Part shown: one piece after another, positions 51,670 through 61,115 of the stretch
How positions within the stretch are numbered: position 1 is the stretch's first letter
Layout: each line of letters opens with the position of its first letter
Assembly: GCA_965240325.2 (NCBI GenBank)
Contig: OZ251222.1
Location: 806,001 to 870,000, forward strand
DNA length: 64,000 bases
From: Rebecca billardiae RCC1528
Taxonomy: Eukaryota; Haptophyta
Direction: 5' to 3'
Made by a program: the position numbers and the translations under genes
Notes under the pieces: generated by a model
What the model saw: only the letters and a program-made list of their open reading frames with translations
Databases searched by the model: none
What the model was told of the DNA's origin: nothing

Positions 51670-53949
51670 ATGGAGGAGGCGTCGCGGCAGGAGTGGATCG
51701 CATACTACGTGCGCACCGGCCAGCTCGACCGCGCCAAGTCGCTGGGCTACGAACACGATCGGATGGCCAAGCGGCTGCAGCGCCATGCTCGCAAGTACAT
51801 TGACCGCAAGGACGATGCAGCGAGGAGGGGCGTGCCGCTCAGCCGCCCGAGCGCGCGCGGCGGTGGCTCTGCGCCCGTCTCCTCGCCGTACGCGGCGCAA
51901 CGCTCGCCTCGCCGTTCCCAGCGGCCCGAGCCGGCCTACGAGCCGGGCTACTCGAGGGCGCCAGGCGGCGACACGGGCTCCTATCCGCCGCCGCCGGTCG
52001 ACACGAGCCAGCGGTCCGTTGACCCGAGCAAGCTGACGAAGGAGGGCTTCCTCTCGATGATCTACACCCCCGGCGCGCTCGCCACCCCGCACTCCATGCG
52101 CTCGAGCCGCTCCACCTCCAGCGCCTCGATGCCAGACGGTCGAGGCCAGTACCCGCGCGCGGCCGCGCGCGCTGCGCACTCGCAGCCGCCGCCGCACGGA
52201 TCGAACGGGCAGCCGCGCGGGCTCAGCCCGGGCGCGGACGAGCGCGGTCGACCCGGGTCGGTCATGGAGGACCCAGCCTGGCCGCCCGGCAGCCCGCGCG
52301 AGCGTGACCGGCTCTCACCGACCCGGCCGCCGCCGAGCACACTCCGGCCGTCGCCGCCGCACGCGCGCGGCGCGGCGCGCAGCGTCGATGAGCGCGCGGG
52401 CTCGCCGCGGCCCGTGCAGGCGCATGCGGAGCGCGGCGAGCGGCTCTCGCCGCACTACGAGCGCGCCAGCCCCCCGCACAGCCCGTACCCGCTCTCCCCG
52501 CGCGGCTCGCCACGCCCGACACCCAGCTCGGCCGCGGCGGCGCGCGACACCGAATTGGCTGCGGCTCGGCGCGCGGCTGAGCCGCCGACCGGCCCGCCGC
52601 CGAACGGAGTCTACGACCCGTATGCGCAGCCCGGGGCCTACGACGGGGGCGCGCACGAGCCCCGGGCGCGAGCGCCGAGGCCGCGGCCGGCGTCCGCAGG
52701 CCGCCTCGGCGCGGGCCGCCCCGCGCCGAGGCACACATACACGCACCCCACGCCTCGCGCGTACGGTGGTGCTGGCGGCTCCGAGCCTCAGCATGCGGCG
52801 GATGAGCCGCTCCGGCCGGGGCCGCTGCCGGAATGGTCGCACGCGCAGCGTCCGCCGCCGCGCGCGGCCGCGCCGAGCTCGGCGCGCGGCCGCGCGCCGG
52901 CTGGGTACGCGACGACGCGCGCGGTCTCGCCGCGCTCGGCGCCGGCGCACCCGGCCCAGCGCGCGCTGAGCGCGCGGCCACGCGATGACTATGCGCCGGC
53001 GCGCGCGTCACACGGCGCGCCCGCGGCGCCGCAGCCGCCGCCGCCAGGCGCGCGGCCGCCGAGGGCGCATGCCGGGCGGCCCTCGAGCGCGCTCGCCCAC
53101 CCGGGCGCCGGCGCGTACCCGTCGACACGCACCGCCCGCGGCTCGGCCACGCCGCGCACGCACGGCAGAGTCGCGCAGCGCTCGCCGCCGCACAGCCCGC
53201 GCTCGCCGCGCGGTACGCTCCGCCCTGCGGACGAGCTGACGAGCGGTGGCTCGCCGCGCGCGCCGCTCGAGCACCACGAGCTGGCACGCCAGTCGCGCAC
53301 GGTGCTGCGCAAGTCGACGGCGGCGCTGCTCGAGAGGCTGGCGCGGCAGATCGTCAGCGCCGACGCGGCGCGCATCACCGCCGAGCGATCGCTCAACGAC
53401 GTCCGCGCCGGCCGGCAGACCGCCATGGAGTGCGCCGCCGCCGTCGACGCACGAGTCGCCGAGCTCACGTCAGGCCGGCGCGTGCCGGCGCCGGGCTCGG
53501 ACGCGGACATGATGATCCGCAAGTTCCAGGCGGAGGAGCGCGTGGCGCGCCGCGTCGCGTCGGAGCTCACCGAGTCCGAGCACGCCCTCGACGAGCAGCT
53601 CGGCGTGCTCGAGACGTGCATCGTCGACATGCGCCACGACTGCGCCAACAAGGCGCACCTGCAGGAGCACCTGCTCGGGCCTGAGCCGGTGCACGCGGTG
53701 CGGCTGCCGTACCCGTCCCAGACGGAGGCGTTCCCGCTCTCGCCGGGGGTGCGCTCCACCGACGACCTGCTCGCGCTCAGCTCGCGGCTCACCGACGGCA
53801 CGCGCGCGCTGAGCAAGCGCGCCGCGGTGCAGAAGCGCGCTGGGCTCAACGCGATCAAGCAGGAGCAGTGGGTCGTCTCGCAGACGCGCACGGCGCGAAG
53901 CGCCTACAGCTCAGCCGCTCTCAGGAATGCGCCCGTCGCCTTGACGTAG
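51670..53949 (+). CDS. Pro/Ser/Arg-rich protein with C-terminal coiled coil
   Basis: 759 residues, single exon. The first 55 residues look folded (ASRQEWIAYYVRTGQLDRAK, MAKRLQRHARKYIDRK). Residues 60-530 are disordered, rich in Pro, Ser, Arg and Gly with many SP/SPR sites. The last 220 are helical (RTVLRKSTAALLERLARQIV, AARITAERSLNDVRAGRQTA, ALDEQLGVLETCIVDMRHD). The C-terminal segment pattern is loosely like tektin and other axonemal coiled-coil proteins, but I would not name it so. SP-rich disorder suggests a phosphorylated cytoskeletal or scaffold protein. Codon usage matches its neighbours. Confidence 0.7.
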   Translation: MEEASRQEWIAYYVRTGQLDRAKSLGYEHDRMAKRLQRHARKYIDRKDDAARRGVPLSRPSARGGGSAPVSSPYAAQRSPRRSQRPEPAYEPGYSRAPGGDTGSYPPPPVDTSQRSVDPSKLTKEGFLSMIYTPGALATPHSMRSSRSTSSASMPDGRGQYPRAAARAAHSQPPPHGSNGQPRGLSPGADERGRPGSVMEDPAWPPGSPRERDRLSPTRPPPSTLRPSPPHARGAARSVDERAGSPRPVQAHAERGERLSPHYERASPPHSPYPLSPRGSPRPTPSSAAAARDTELAAARRAAEPPTGPPPNGVYDPYAQPGAYDGGAHEPRARAPRPRPASAGRLGAGRPAPRHTYTHPTPRAYGGAGGSEPQHAADEPLRPGPLPEWSHAQRPPPRAAAPSSARGRAPAGYATTRAVSPRSAPAHPAQRALSARPRDDYAPARASHGAPAAPQPPPPGARPPRAHAGRPSSALAHPGAGAYPSTRTARGSATPRTHGRVAQRSPPHSPRSPRGTLRPADELTSGGSPRAPLEHHELARQSRTVLRKSTAALLERLARQIVSADAARITAERSLNDVRAGRQTAMECAAAVDARVAELTSGRRVPAPGSDADMMIRKFQAEERVARRVASELTESEHALDEQLGVLETCIVDMRHDCANKAHLQEHLLGPEPVHAVRLPYPSQTEAFPLSPGVRSTDDLLALSSRLTDGTRALSKRAAVQKRAGLNAIKQEQWVVSQTRTARSAYSSAALRNAPVALT

Positions 53950-55974
53950 AGCGCGCGCGCTGCTCGCTGATCATCATAGTAGCAGCAGTCGACAGGTTGC
54001 ACGGGAAACTGACCGCTTGGTGTTACATTTCGGCCCTTTGGAGTCGTTATTAATGGAGGAGCCTCCCGTCAGATGGCTGCCCGCCCACGGTGCCCTCGCG
54101 GGCCGTTGCTGTCCGCGCCATGTACGACTCAATGAGTCTTGCGCACGGTTTAGGCCGTGACTACTGACGCACATGTAGCAGACCGAGCCCTCCTCCCAAG
54201 CTCGCCAAGGGCCCGACCGCGTCATTTGAAGAGCATCATGCAGCCGCCACGAGCGTCATCATCCACTCGCCGACTCGGTCGGCGCGATACGTGTGAGAGG
54301 TTGCGACGGCGCGCAACTCCTCGTCATCGTCAGGAGTCAGCCAGCGAGCACCCTGCGGCCGCACCTCGGCGACCAAGCACACGCAAGGCAGACTCGACCT
54401 TGGGCGAGCCCAGGCGACCTCCGCCTCGAGCTGGATGCCACGCGTAGCAGCCTGAGTCGACGTCGTGGAAAGGCACACGCACGCATAGAGCATCAGACAG
54501 TGCGCCGCATCTGCCTGCCGGAGTGTACCATCACCGCGCCCGCGCGACCGGGTTGAAGAAGAAGCTGTCAACGACGAGCGAGCCGGCGTCCAGCGGAACG
54601 GGCGGTGCAGCCGGCGCCGCGCTGTGCGAACAGGGTGGAAGCCGACCGCTGCCGCGCGCGAAGTGAGCGAGCTGGCGCACGCCAGTCAGGTGCGCATGAC
54701 GCGGCGAAGAGGCGCGCTACCACCTACTCCACCTCGCGCGACCTAGTCTTGCTGCCGTGATCACACACGCGCGCGATCACTGACATACTCAACGTCGAGC
54801 GCCTGAGTGCTGTCTCGGAGGGTGCCTTCTCCCTCACTCAGGGCGTGCCTGTCAGCGTGGTCGAGCGCCGCGATCGTCGCCTCGGCCTGCTGAGCGTCAG
54901 CGAGGCGCTTGTCAAGGATCGCCTGCTTGCTGCGTCACGGCGCGCGAGCGCGCCACGCGAACGACCAAATGCGTGCGCTTCCGATACTTCTTGCCGGCGG
55001 CAAAGGCAGACTGCCCAGAGTTCGCCTGCTTGTCCGAGGACCCCGCGCCAGACGCCTGCACGGCCGGAGCAGCGGCCCGAGCTGCAACAGCAGAGGCCGC
55101 GCGCGCCGTAGCAAGCTTCGCCCTCGCGCGCTGCACGCCTTTGGCGAGCATCTCCTTCTGCTTCCTTAGCGCACTACGGTTGCCCGCCTTCTTCTACGAA
55201 GGCCTCGTGAGGCGAGCTTCACAAGCACTCGCGTGTGTGGTCCGAGCCACCTGAGCGCGTGCGCACGGTTGCGCGCTCGTGCGTACGGTATGAGCAGTGC
55301 AGCAGGAGACCAGCACACGTTCGTGCAAAGGTGCACGCGCATACCGCAACCGGCGCATCCTGCTCGTTCGCGACAGCAGCCTCCTTGAAGGCTCTATCTA
55401 CCACCTGTATCCAGGTCCCAGTTGTGCTTCTTCCCGATGCGCTTCCGCTTCGCGCCACTGCCGACGCGGGAGTGAGAGGAACTGGGCACCAGACTGCGGT
55501 ACCGATTGCGGGCGAACGGGGAGGCGGGCCGTGGCGGCGAAGGTCGGAAACCACTGGTATTTGTGTGTGGTTTCCAAGGACTCGCGCCACGCGCCGGCCG
55601 CCATGGGCCGGGCGCGATGTACCGAAAGACGGGGGGAGTGGGGACAGCGCGCGTCCACTGTGTCTGTGAATCGGGAACATCTGTCAGTCGCGGGCGGTCA
55701 TTTCTCCGTGCAACCTGTCCGAAGCTGACTGACACTAGTGACAGCTGAACTAGTAGCCGGCCTTACCGCCGACCGTCGCACAGACGTGCCGGCTGGGCGC
55801 CACAGGGACCCGCCACTGCGAACGAAGGCCCACTCTGACATTCCGATGACTCAACCGTCAACGCGCCAGTGGCCAGACCGTTGGCACTGATGTCACCGCG
55901 TCAAGCCGGCCGGCCATGTCGTGCCAGGTAAGGACATGCCATACGCTCGAGAGCGCGTCGGTGATCGGAAGCGC
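53950..55974. other. Gene-poor region with possible minus-strand exons
   Basis: No confident gene. Three minus-strand pieces look protein-like. (a) 55500-55364 ends VVDRAFKEAAVANEQDAPVA before a GTATGCGCG donor-like site. (b) About 55190-54912 begins after CTTCGTAG with KKAGNRSALRKQKEMLAKGV and ends KKYRKRTHLVV. (c) 54447-54236 begins after a GACTCAG acceptor-like site (GIQLEAEVAWARPRSSLPCV) and ends GEWMMTLVAAA. They may be exons of one or two Lys/Ala-rich proteins or remnants; I could not build a consistent model. Confidence 0.3.
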
Positions 55975-56622
55975 TTACGCCTTCACGGCGTACTTCCGCA
56001 GCGGGAAGTGCGTGTTCTTCTTCTTCTGCTTCAGAGTCACCGCCTTCGACTCTGCCTTAGTCAGGCGTCGCCGGATCGCGCGCGTCTTCTTTGTGCGCAG
56101 GTCAAGCGGCAGGAGCTTCTTCTCCGCGATGTAGAAGCTGCGCAGCGTCTCCTTCTGCTTCTGGTTCATCACCGTCAGCACGCGCGCGATCGATTTGCGG
56201 ACCTCCTTACTGCGCGTCGCACACAGCGGCGATTGCGGGGGGCATGAGTGGGTGGCGCATCACGGCCGGCGGTCCACCACGGCATCGCGCAGTGCCCGGC
56301 GCACACGGCGTGGCAGCGCTGGTCTGCACGCACATCTTTGACAGCTTCGATGCCGCACCACCCGTCACCTTCGCCACGCGCAGCTGCCCGAGCTCCGTCT
56401 TGAGCTCATCGAGCTGCTTCTGCAGGTCGCCCTTCGACTTCTCGCGGATCTCATACGCCTTCACCGACTGTGCGCGCAGGCACAGGCGTGGGGCCGCGGC
56501 GCGGCGCGGGTGAGGAATGCGCGCATACCCGCTCAATCGCCAGGGGGAGGGCGCCAGGCGCGCCATCGGCGGGCAGCTCGACGCGGCCGCGTGGCGTCCC
56601 AGCTCGCGCGCTCGCGCACCAT
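55975..56622 (-). CDS. RPL35: 60S ribosomal protein L35 (uL29)
   Basis: Exons 56622-56620 (the ATG alone), 56467-56334 and 56209-55975 encode 123 residues, the same length as human RPL35. Conserved blocks are unmistakable: [69 protein letters not shown] and the C-terminal PLRKYAVKA. The start codon is followed directly by a GTGCGCGAG donor, and the next exon begins [15 protein letters not shown]. Introns are 152 and 124 nt. uL29 sits at the polypeptide exit tunnel of the large subunit. This gene is the best calibration of local splice signals. Confidence 0.97.
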
Positions 56623-56886
56623 GGTGAGCGCCAGGCCTCGTGTCCACGCTGACTCGGCAGAGTCCGGTGTCCGCCTCCGCAGATCCCGGATTCTATGGCG
56701 GCGTTTTTCTCCCGTCTGCGCGAGTGCGCGGAAGCACTATGTAAGGAGCGGGTAATCCCTAATCAGCGCGGAATCTCGATTTCGAGTTCGTCTCAGACTG
56801 TCAGACAAGTCTTCTCACCGTCCTCAGGCGGTGGCAGCGGCGGGCGGGTTGCAGGTTGGCCAGCAGTCGCTCAAGGGACGGCCGCC
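56623..56886. promoter_or_regulatory. Shared upstream region of RPL35 and EcsC-like genes
   Basis: 264 bp between the RPL35 start (minus) and the preferred start of the next gene (plus). Includes a less GC-rich segment with pyrimidine-rich stretches near 56700-56820. Promoter role inferred from position. Confidence 0.35.
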
Positions 56887-59800
56887 ATGAGCGGCACCAC
56901 CCTCCTGTCGTCTATGCAGGCGGAGCAGCAGCTCACAGAGATGCTGCAGGGCGCGATGCACTACGTCATCAACGGCATCCCCGCCGTGCGTGGCCACGAG
57001 TCCATCCCGCGGCGCGCGGAGCAGCTGCTGTACCAGTGCACGGGCGACGTGGAGTCGGCGATCTCGCTCGCCATCCAGGAGTCGGACGCGCGGTGGAGCG
57101 ACGCGGCGAAGAAGGTGCTGCTCGCATGCATCCCGTTCGTCGGCCTCGCCGCGTCCACGCTCGACCTGCTCTGGTCGCAGCTCCGCCTCGTCGCGACGAT
57201 TGCCAGCCTGTACGGGCACGACGTGTACGCCTCAGACGTGCAGTACAGGATCTTGCTGTGCATCGTGCAGGAGAGCGTGCTGCAAGGGGGCGAGCGCTCG
57301 ACGGTGAACCTGGCCGCGCGGCAGGTCTCGCGCGCCGCGCTGAGCAACGCCGTCGGCGCCGTCACGGGCGCGGCGATCCCGGTCGCGTCGATCGCCACCT
57401 CGCTCTTTGCGGTGCTGAACAACGACGTGCGCAAGGCGGGCGAGCGCGCGCGCACGCACTTCGCGCCGCACCTCGCGATCGACCTGCGGCGGCTGAAGGC
57501 GGCGATCGGCGTGTACGCCACGGTCCAGCTCGTCCAGCCGAGCCTGAAGGCCGTCGAGCTCGCCGGGCGCCTGCCGGCGCTCGGCGCCGCCGCGCTCGCG
57601 CTCGCGCTCGCACTGTGTCTCGGCGGCTTGTGGCGCTGCCGACGCGCGCTGCTCTCGCGCCTCGGCTCGCCGCCGCCGGTGGTCGTGTCGTCGGCGTACT
57701 TCTCGGTGGTGGAGGGCTTCCGCGTGCTGCTCGCCGTGCGCGTCGGCTGCGCCGCGCACCTCGCCGTGCGCGCCCTGCTGCGCGGCGGCGCGACCGACGT
57801 GCCGGTAAGCGCCTACCACGCGCACACGGCGCTGTGCGGAGGGCTCACGATCCTGCAGCGCTTCGTGCCGAAGCGGATGGTGCCCGCGCTGAAGGAGGCG
57901 CAGCTCTCGGTGCAGCTGGCGCTGCTCGTGTGGCCCTTCTCCGGGCTGCACCTGCACACCGCCGACGTCTCGCGCCTCAACATCGTCGCGTCCTCCATCG
58001 CACTCGTCGCGCTCAACACGGTCGTGCAGGAGCTACGGCGCACCGACGTGGCGGTGACGGCGCTCGGCTCGCAGCGGGTGGTGCAGGGCGTGCTCGTCGT
58101 GCTCGGCGCGATGGGCCGGGTGGTGGTGAGCCCCTCCGAGCTGCTCGCGTGGGTCGAGAGCACCGCGCCGCCGCCCACGGTGTGCGTCCTCCTCCTGGCG
58201 TTTCGTCGGATCGCCGTCCTGCTCGGCCTCGGCCACGGCGTGCTCGTGACGGCGGCGTTGCGAGGCGGCGTCGGCGTGAGCGCGCGGTGCGCGCACGCGA
58301 TGTTCGGCGCGGAGGGCGCGGGGCCGTTCGCGGCGGACGCGCCGATGGCTCTGATGACGCTGGCCTCGAGCCTCCCGCCGTCCGCCGCCTTCGGCCCGCC
58401 GCCCCCGGGGGTGCGCGACTTTGTCGCGGCCGCGGGCGCAGGGGACGCGACGCCGCCGACGTTCGCGCCGACGCCCGGCGCCCCGCCCTTTGCGTGCGCG
58501 CGAGAGGAGGCGGCGTTCGTGACGCCAACGACGGAGCTGCTCGCGGTGTGCCTCGCGCTCTCCGTCGCGATGAACGCCATCTGGCACGCCTCCCCCGCGC
58601 TCGGCCGATTCCGAATCTTCGTGCTGCTGGGGAACGACAACCAGACACAGGCGATGGCGCGGATCGCCGAGTGGGTGCACCGGTACGAGATCGCGATGCA
58701 GCCGGTGGCGTCGTGGTCGGCGTGGACGTCGAGCGTGCTCTCGCGTGCCGCGGGGTACGTGCCCGGCCTCGGCGCGTGGCGCCACCGCGCCGCGATCGCC
58801 GAGGAGAAGAAGGGCGCGGGCGGCGGCGCCGCCGCCGCCGCCACCGCCGCCGGCGCATCGGCAACGCTCGCAGTGCCGCCCGCCATCCGCCGGCCCAACT
58901 CGGACGTGGCGCTCCTTCAGCACCACCACCACCACGCGCCGCCGCCACTCGACGCGGCGAGCTGCAGCATGGGCGGGGAGCCGCTGCTGATGCTCAAGTC
59001 GCCGCCGATGTCGCCCACCGCCTCGCTGCCCAATCTCGCGCGCTTTGCGCACGAGGCGGAGGCGGAGGCGGAGGCGGCCGCGCGCGGCGCGGGGCCCTCC
59101 GCGGCCGAGCTCGGAGCGGCGCAGGCGAGCGGCTCGCGGCTGACGCACGCGGCGCGCGGGGCCGTGGCGCTCGTGCGGCGGCGCTGGGCGACGCCGGAGG
59201 CACCGGCTCGGAGCAGCACGCGCGTGACTGCCGAGGACCGCGCGGTCGGTGCCGGCGGCACACGGCCAAACAGTGACGCGAAGGCCATGGCGGGGCAGCT
59301 GAGTCAGCCGCAGGCGCAGCGCGCGACGCTGCGCGCGGCCGCCACGCAGCTCGTCGGCCCGAGCCTGGCGCGCACGCCGCTGCTGCCGCTCGTGGCCGCG
59401 GGCGGCGGCGTCCTCGGCGTCGCCGCGGCGTTCGGGGCGACGGCCGGCGCGGGCGTGCTCGCCGTCGGCGCGGCCGGCGTGTACGGCGGCGTGCGCAGCG
59501 CGCGTGCCATCTCGAGCACTCTCCAGATCGCACGCCATGCCGGCTCGGCGGGCGCGGGGACCGAGCGGCGCACGAGCGCGCCGCCGGCGGACACGAGCAC
59601 GACGCGACGCGCGGCCTCGCCGCCCGCGAGCGCCCGCGACGCGTCCGCCGCCGCCGAGCGCGTGGAACCCCCGCGCGAGTGGGCCACCCCGCCACAGTCG
59701 TTCAGACTGAGCAAGCCGCGCGCCACGTGGCCTGAGGCTGCCTCGTTGCCGGCCGAGCCGGCGCTCCGCCCGCCATCGGCCGCGCAGCACGACGGGCTCG

Positions 59801-60780
59801 AGCTGGACGGCATGGCCGCCTCGCCCGCGGACGGCGCGCACGGGGTCGCAAGCGTCGAGCAGCTCGCGCCAGGCCCCGTGACGCCGCCAGCGCACGGGCC
59901 GGAGCCGCGCGCGTTTGCGCACTCGGCGCGGCCGACGGCGCGGCCGCCCACCCCGACGTTGGTGCGCGACGACGCGGCGCAGGGCGCCGAGCGGGGGCCT
60001 CCGGGCGGTCTGGGGCGAGTGTGCTCCGCACGGGCGGAGCCCGCCGCGCTCCCTCGCGTGCGGCTGCGCGTGTGCGCGTACGCGCTGGGCGGGGGCGGCA
60101 CCGCGCACGTGCGGGCAACACTGCACGTCGGCGAGCTGACCGCCGCGGCTCCGCCAAAGCCCGCGCCGGCCGCGCCGGCCGCGCGGCTGCACAGGCTGCT
60201 CGGCGCACTGCCCGCCGCGCCCCGAGCGCTCGCTCGGCCGGGCTGGCTCCTCGCCACCCCGCCCGCGGGCGCAGCGGCCGACGGGCCCGCCACTGCGGCA
60301 GCCTGTGGCTCTGCGCCTGCGACGGACGCGGCTGTCACGGCCGGCGAGGCAGGCGCTGCTTCGGCCGAGGCGCGTGCGCATGGGGGCTGGATCACTGGCC
60401 CGCTGTCGCGCATCACGCGCGGTCGCTGGCGCAGCAGCGGGGCCGAGCACGCAGCCATGGCCGCCGCGAGCGCGCCCACGGCGACCGCCGCTGCGTCGGC
60501 TGCCCGGGCGGGCGAGTTGCCGTCCACACGCTCCGAGCCAGTGGCGACTGTGCCGGCAAGCGCGACCGCGCCAGCAGGTATGGATCGCGCCCTCGGGCAG
60601 GGCGAGCCGCTGCTCACGGCCGGACCTAAGGCCGCCGTCCAGAGGGTCCGGAGCGCAGGCTTTGCAGAGCACCCTCCGTTTGGCAGCGCCGCCGCCGCTG
60701 CGCCCGCGTCTGCGACAGCCCCTGAGGCCGGCCCAGCGCACGACGGACGTGAGATTGATGGACTGGTCGGCGATTGGTGA
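56887..60780 (+). CDS. Large EcsC-like multi-pass membrane protein
   Basis: 1297 residues from ATG 56887 (GCCGCCATGAG context); an in-frame ATG at 56695 would add 64 low-complexity residues. Residues about 40-200 resemble EcsC-type domains: an amphipathic/hydrophobic pair (KKVLLACIPFVGLAASTLDL; QLRLVATIASLYGHDVYASD) and VGAVTGAAIPVASIATSLFA. Several further hydrophobic segments follow up to about residue 640 (LGAAALALALALCLGGLW; VCVLLLAFRRIAVLLGLG), so it is probably integral to a membrane. The second half is disordered, Ala/Pro/Arg-rich, with a His run, a short hydrophobic stretch at about 835-875 (LLPLVAAGGGVLGVAAAFGA) and SP sites. Function unknown; EcsC proteins are poorly understood in eukaryotes. 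The very long opposite-strand frames are shadows. Confidence 0.75.
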   Translation: MSGTTLLSSMQAEQQLTEMLQGAMHYVINGIPAVRGHESIPRRAEQLLYQCTGDVESAISLAIQESDARWSDAAKKVLLACIPFVGLAASTLDLLWSQLRLVATIASLYGHDVYASDVQYRILLCIVQESVLQGGERSTVNLAARQVSRAALSNAVGAVTGAAIPVASIATSLFAVLNNDVRKAGERARTHFAPHLAIDLRRLKAAIGVYATVQLVQPSLKAVELAGRLPALGAAALALALALCLGGLWRCRRALLSRLGSPPPVVVSSAYFSVVEGFRVLLAVRVGCAAHLAVRALLRGGATDVPVSAYHAHTALCGGLTILQRFVPKRMVPALKEAQLSVQLALLVWPFSGLHLHTADVSRLNIVASSIALVALNTVVQELRRTDVAVTALGSQRVVQGVLVVLGAMGRVVVSPSELLAWVESTAPPPTVCVLLLAFRRIAVLLGLGHGVLVTAALRGGVGVSARCAHAMFGAEGAGPFAADAPMALMTLASSLPPSAAFGPPPPGVRDFVAAAGAGDATPPTFAPTPGAPPFACAREEAAFVTPTTELLAVCLALSVAMNAIWHASPALGRFRIFVLLGNDNQTQAMARIAEWVHRYEIAMQPVASWSAWTSSVLSRAAGYVPGLGAWRHRAAIAEEKKGAGGGAAAAATAAGASATLAVPPAIRRPNSDVALLQHHHHHAPPPLDAASCSMGGEPLLMLKSPPMSPTASLPNLARFAHEAEAEAEAAARGAGPSAAELGAAQASGSRLTHAARGAVALVRRRWATPEAPARSSTRVTAEDRAVGAGGTRPNSDAKAMAGQLSQPQAQRATLRAAATQLVGPSLARTPLLPLVAAGGGVLGVAAAFGATAGAGVLAVGAAGVYGGVRSARAISSTLQIARHAGSAGAGTERRTSAPPADTSTTRRAASPPASARDASAAAERVEPPREWATPPQSFRLSKPRATWPEAASLPAEPALRPPSAAQHDGLELDGMAASPADGAHGVASVEQLAPGPVTPPAHGPEPRAFAHSARPTARPPTPTLVRDDAAQGAERGPPGGLGRVCSARAEPAALPRVRLRVCAYALGGGGTAHVRATLHVGELTAAAPPKPAPAAPAARLHRLLGALPAAPRALARPGWLLATPPAGAAADGPATAAACGSAPATDAAVTAGEAGAASAEARAHGGWITGPLSRITRGRWRSSGAEHAAMAAASAPTATAAASAARAGELPSTRSEPVATVPASATAPAGMDRALGQGEPLLTAGPKAAVQRVRSAGFAEHPPFGSAAAAAPASATAPEAGPAHDGREIDGLVGDW

Positions 60781-61115
60781 ATCATCATTGGCAGCTGGCG
60801 TCGGAGTGACTTCTGTCTGTCTGTCTGTCTTCTGACACGAAGAAGTCTCAATAATGATATATATGATCATCGGAGCAATGGCAGCGGCGCTGGGCATGCC
60901 GCCATCTGTGCCTCTCAGACTCAGCCAGTCGTGTGGCTGTGTGTGTGCAGTGCCGCTGTCACCGGCACCGCAGAGCACCACACAGGTCCGGACTCGTCGG
61001 CAGTGAGTCGTTCGCTCATGTCCTCCTGACGCGGCTCAGTCCGCCCCGGATGTCTTGATCAGCAGGTTTTGTCCGGTGGCGCTGCTGCGCTGGTGAGCAC
61101 GCCACCGCCGCCGGA
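60781..61115. other. Intergenic spacer
   Basis: 335 bp with a short TGTC repeat (60813-60831) and TATATATGATC. No gene recognised; contains the upstream region of the protease gene. Confidence 0.5.

Noticed and set aside
51403-52197. 265-residue N-terminal extension of the RabGAP
   Set aside because: Overlaps the start of the divergent coiled-coil gene and is Arg/Ala-rich noise.
58033-60981. 982-codon open frame on the minus strand
   Set aside because: Lies opposite the EcsC-like gene; Arg/Ala/Gly-only composition typical of antisense frames in very GC-rich genes.
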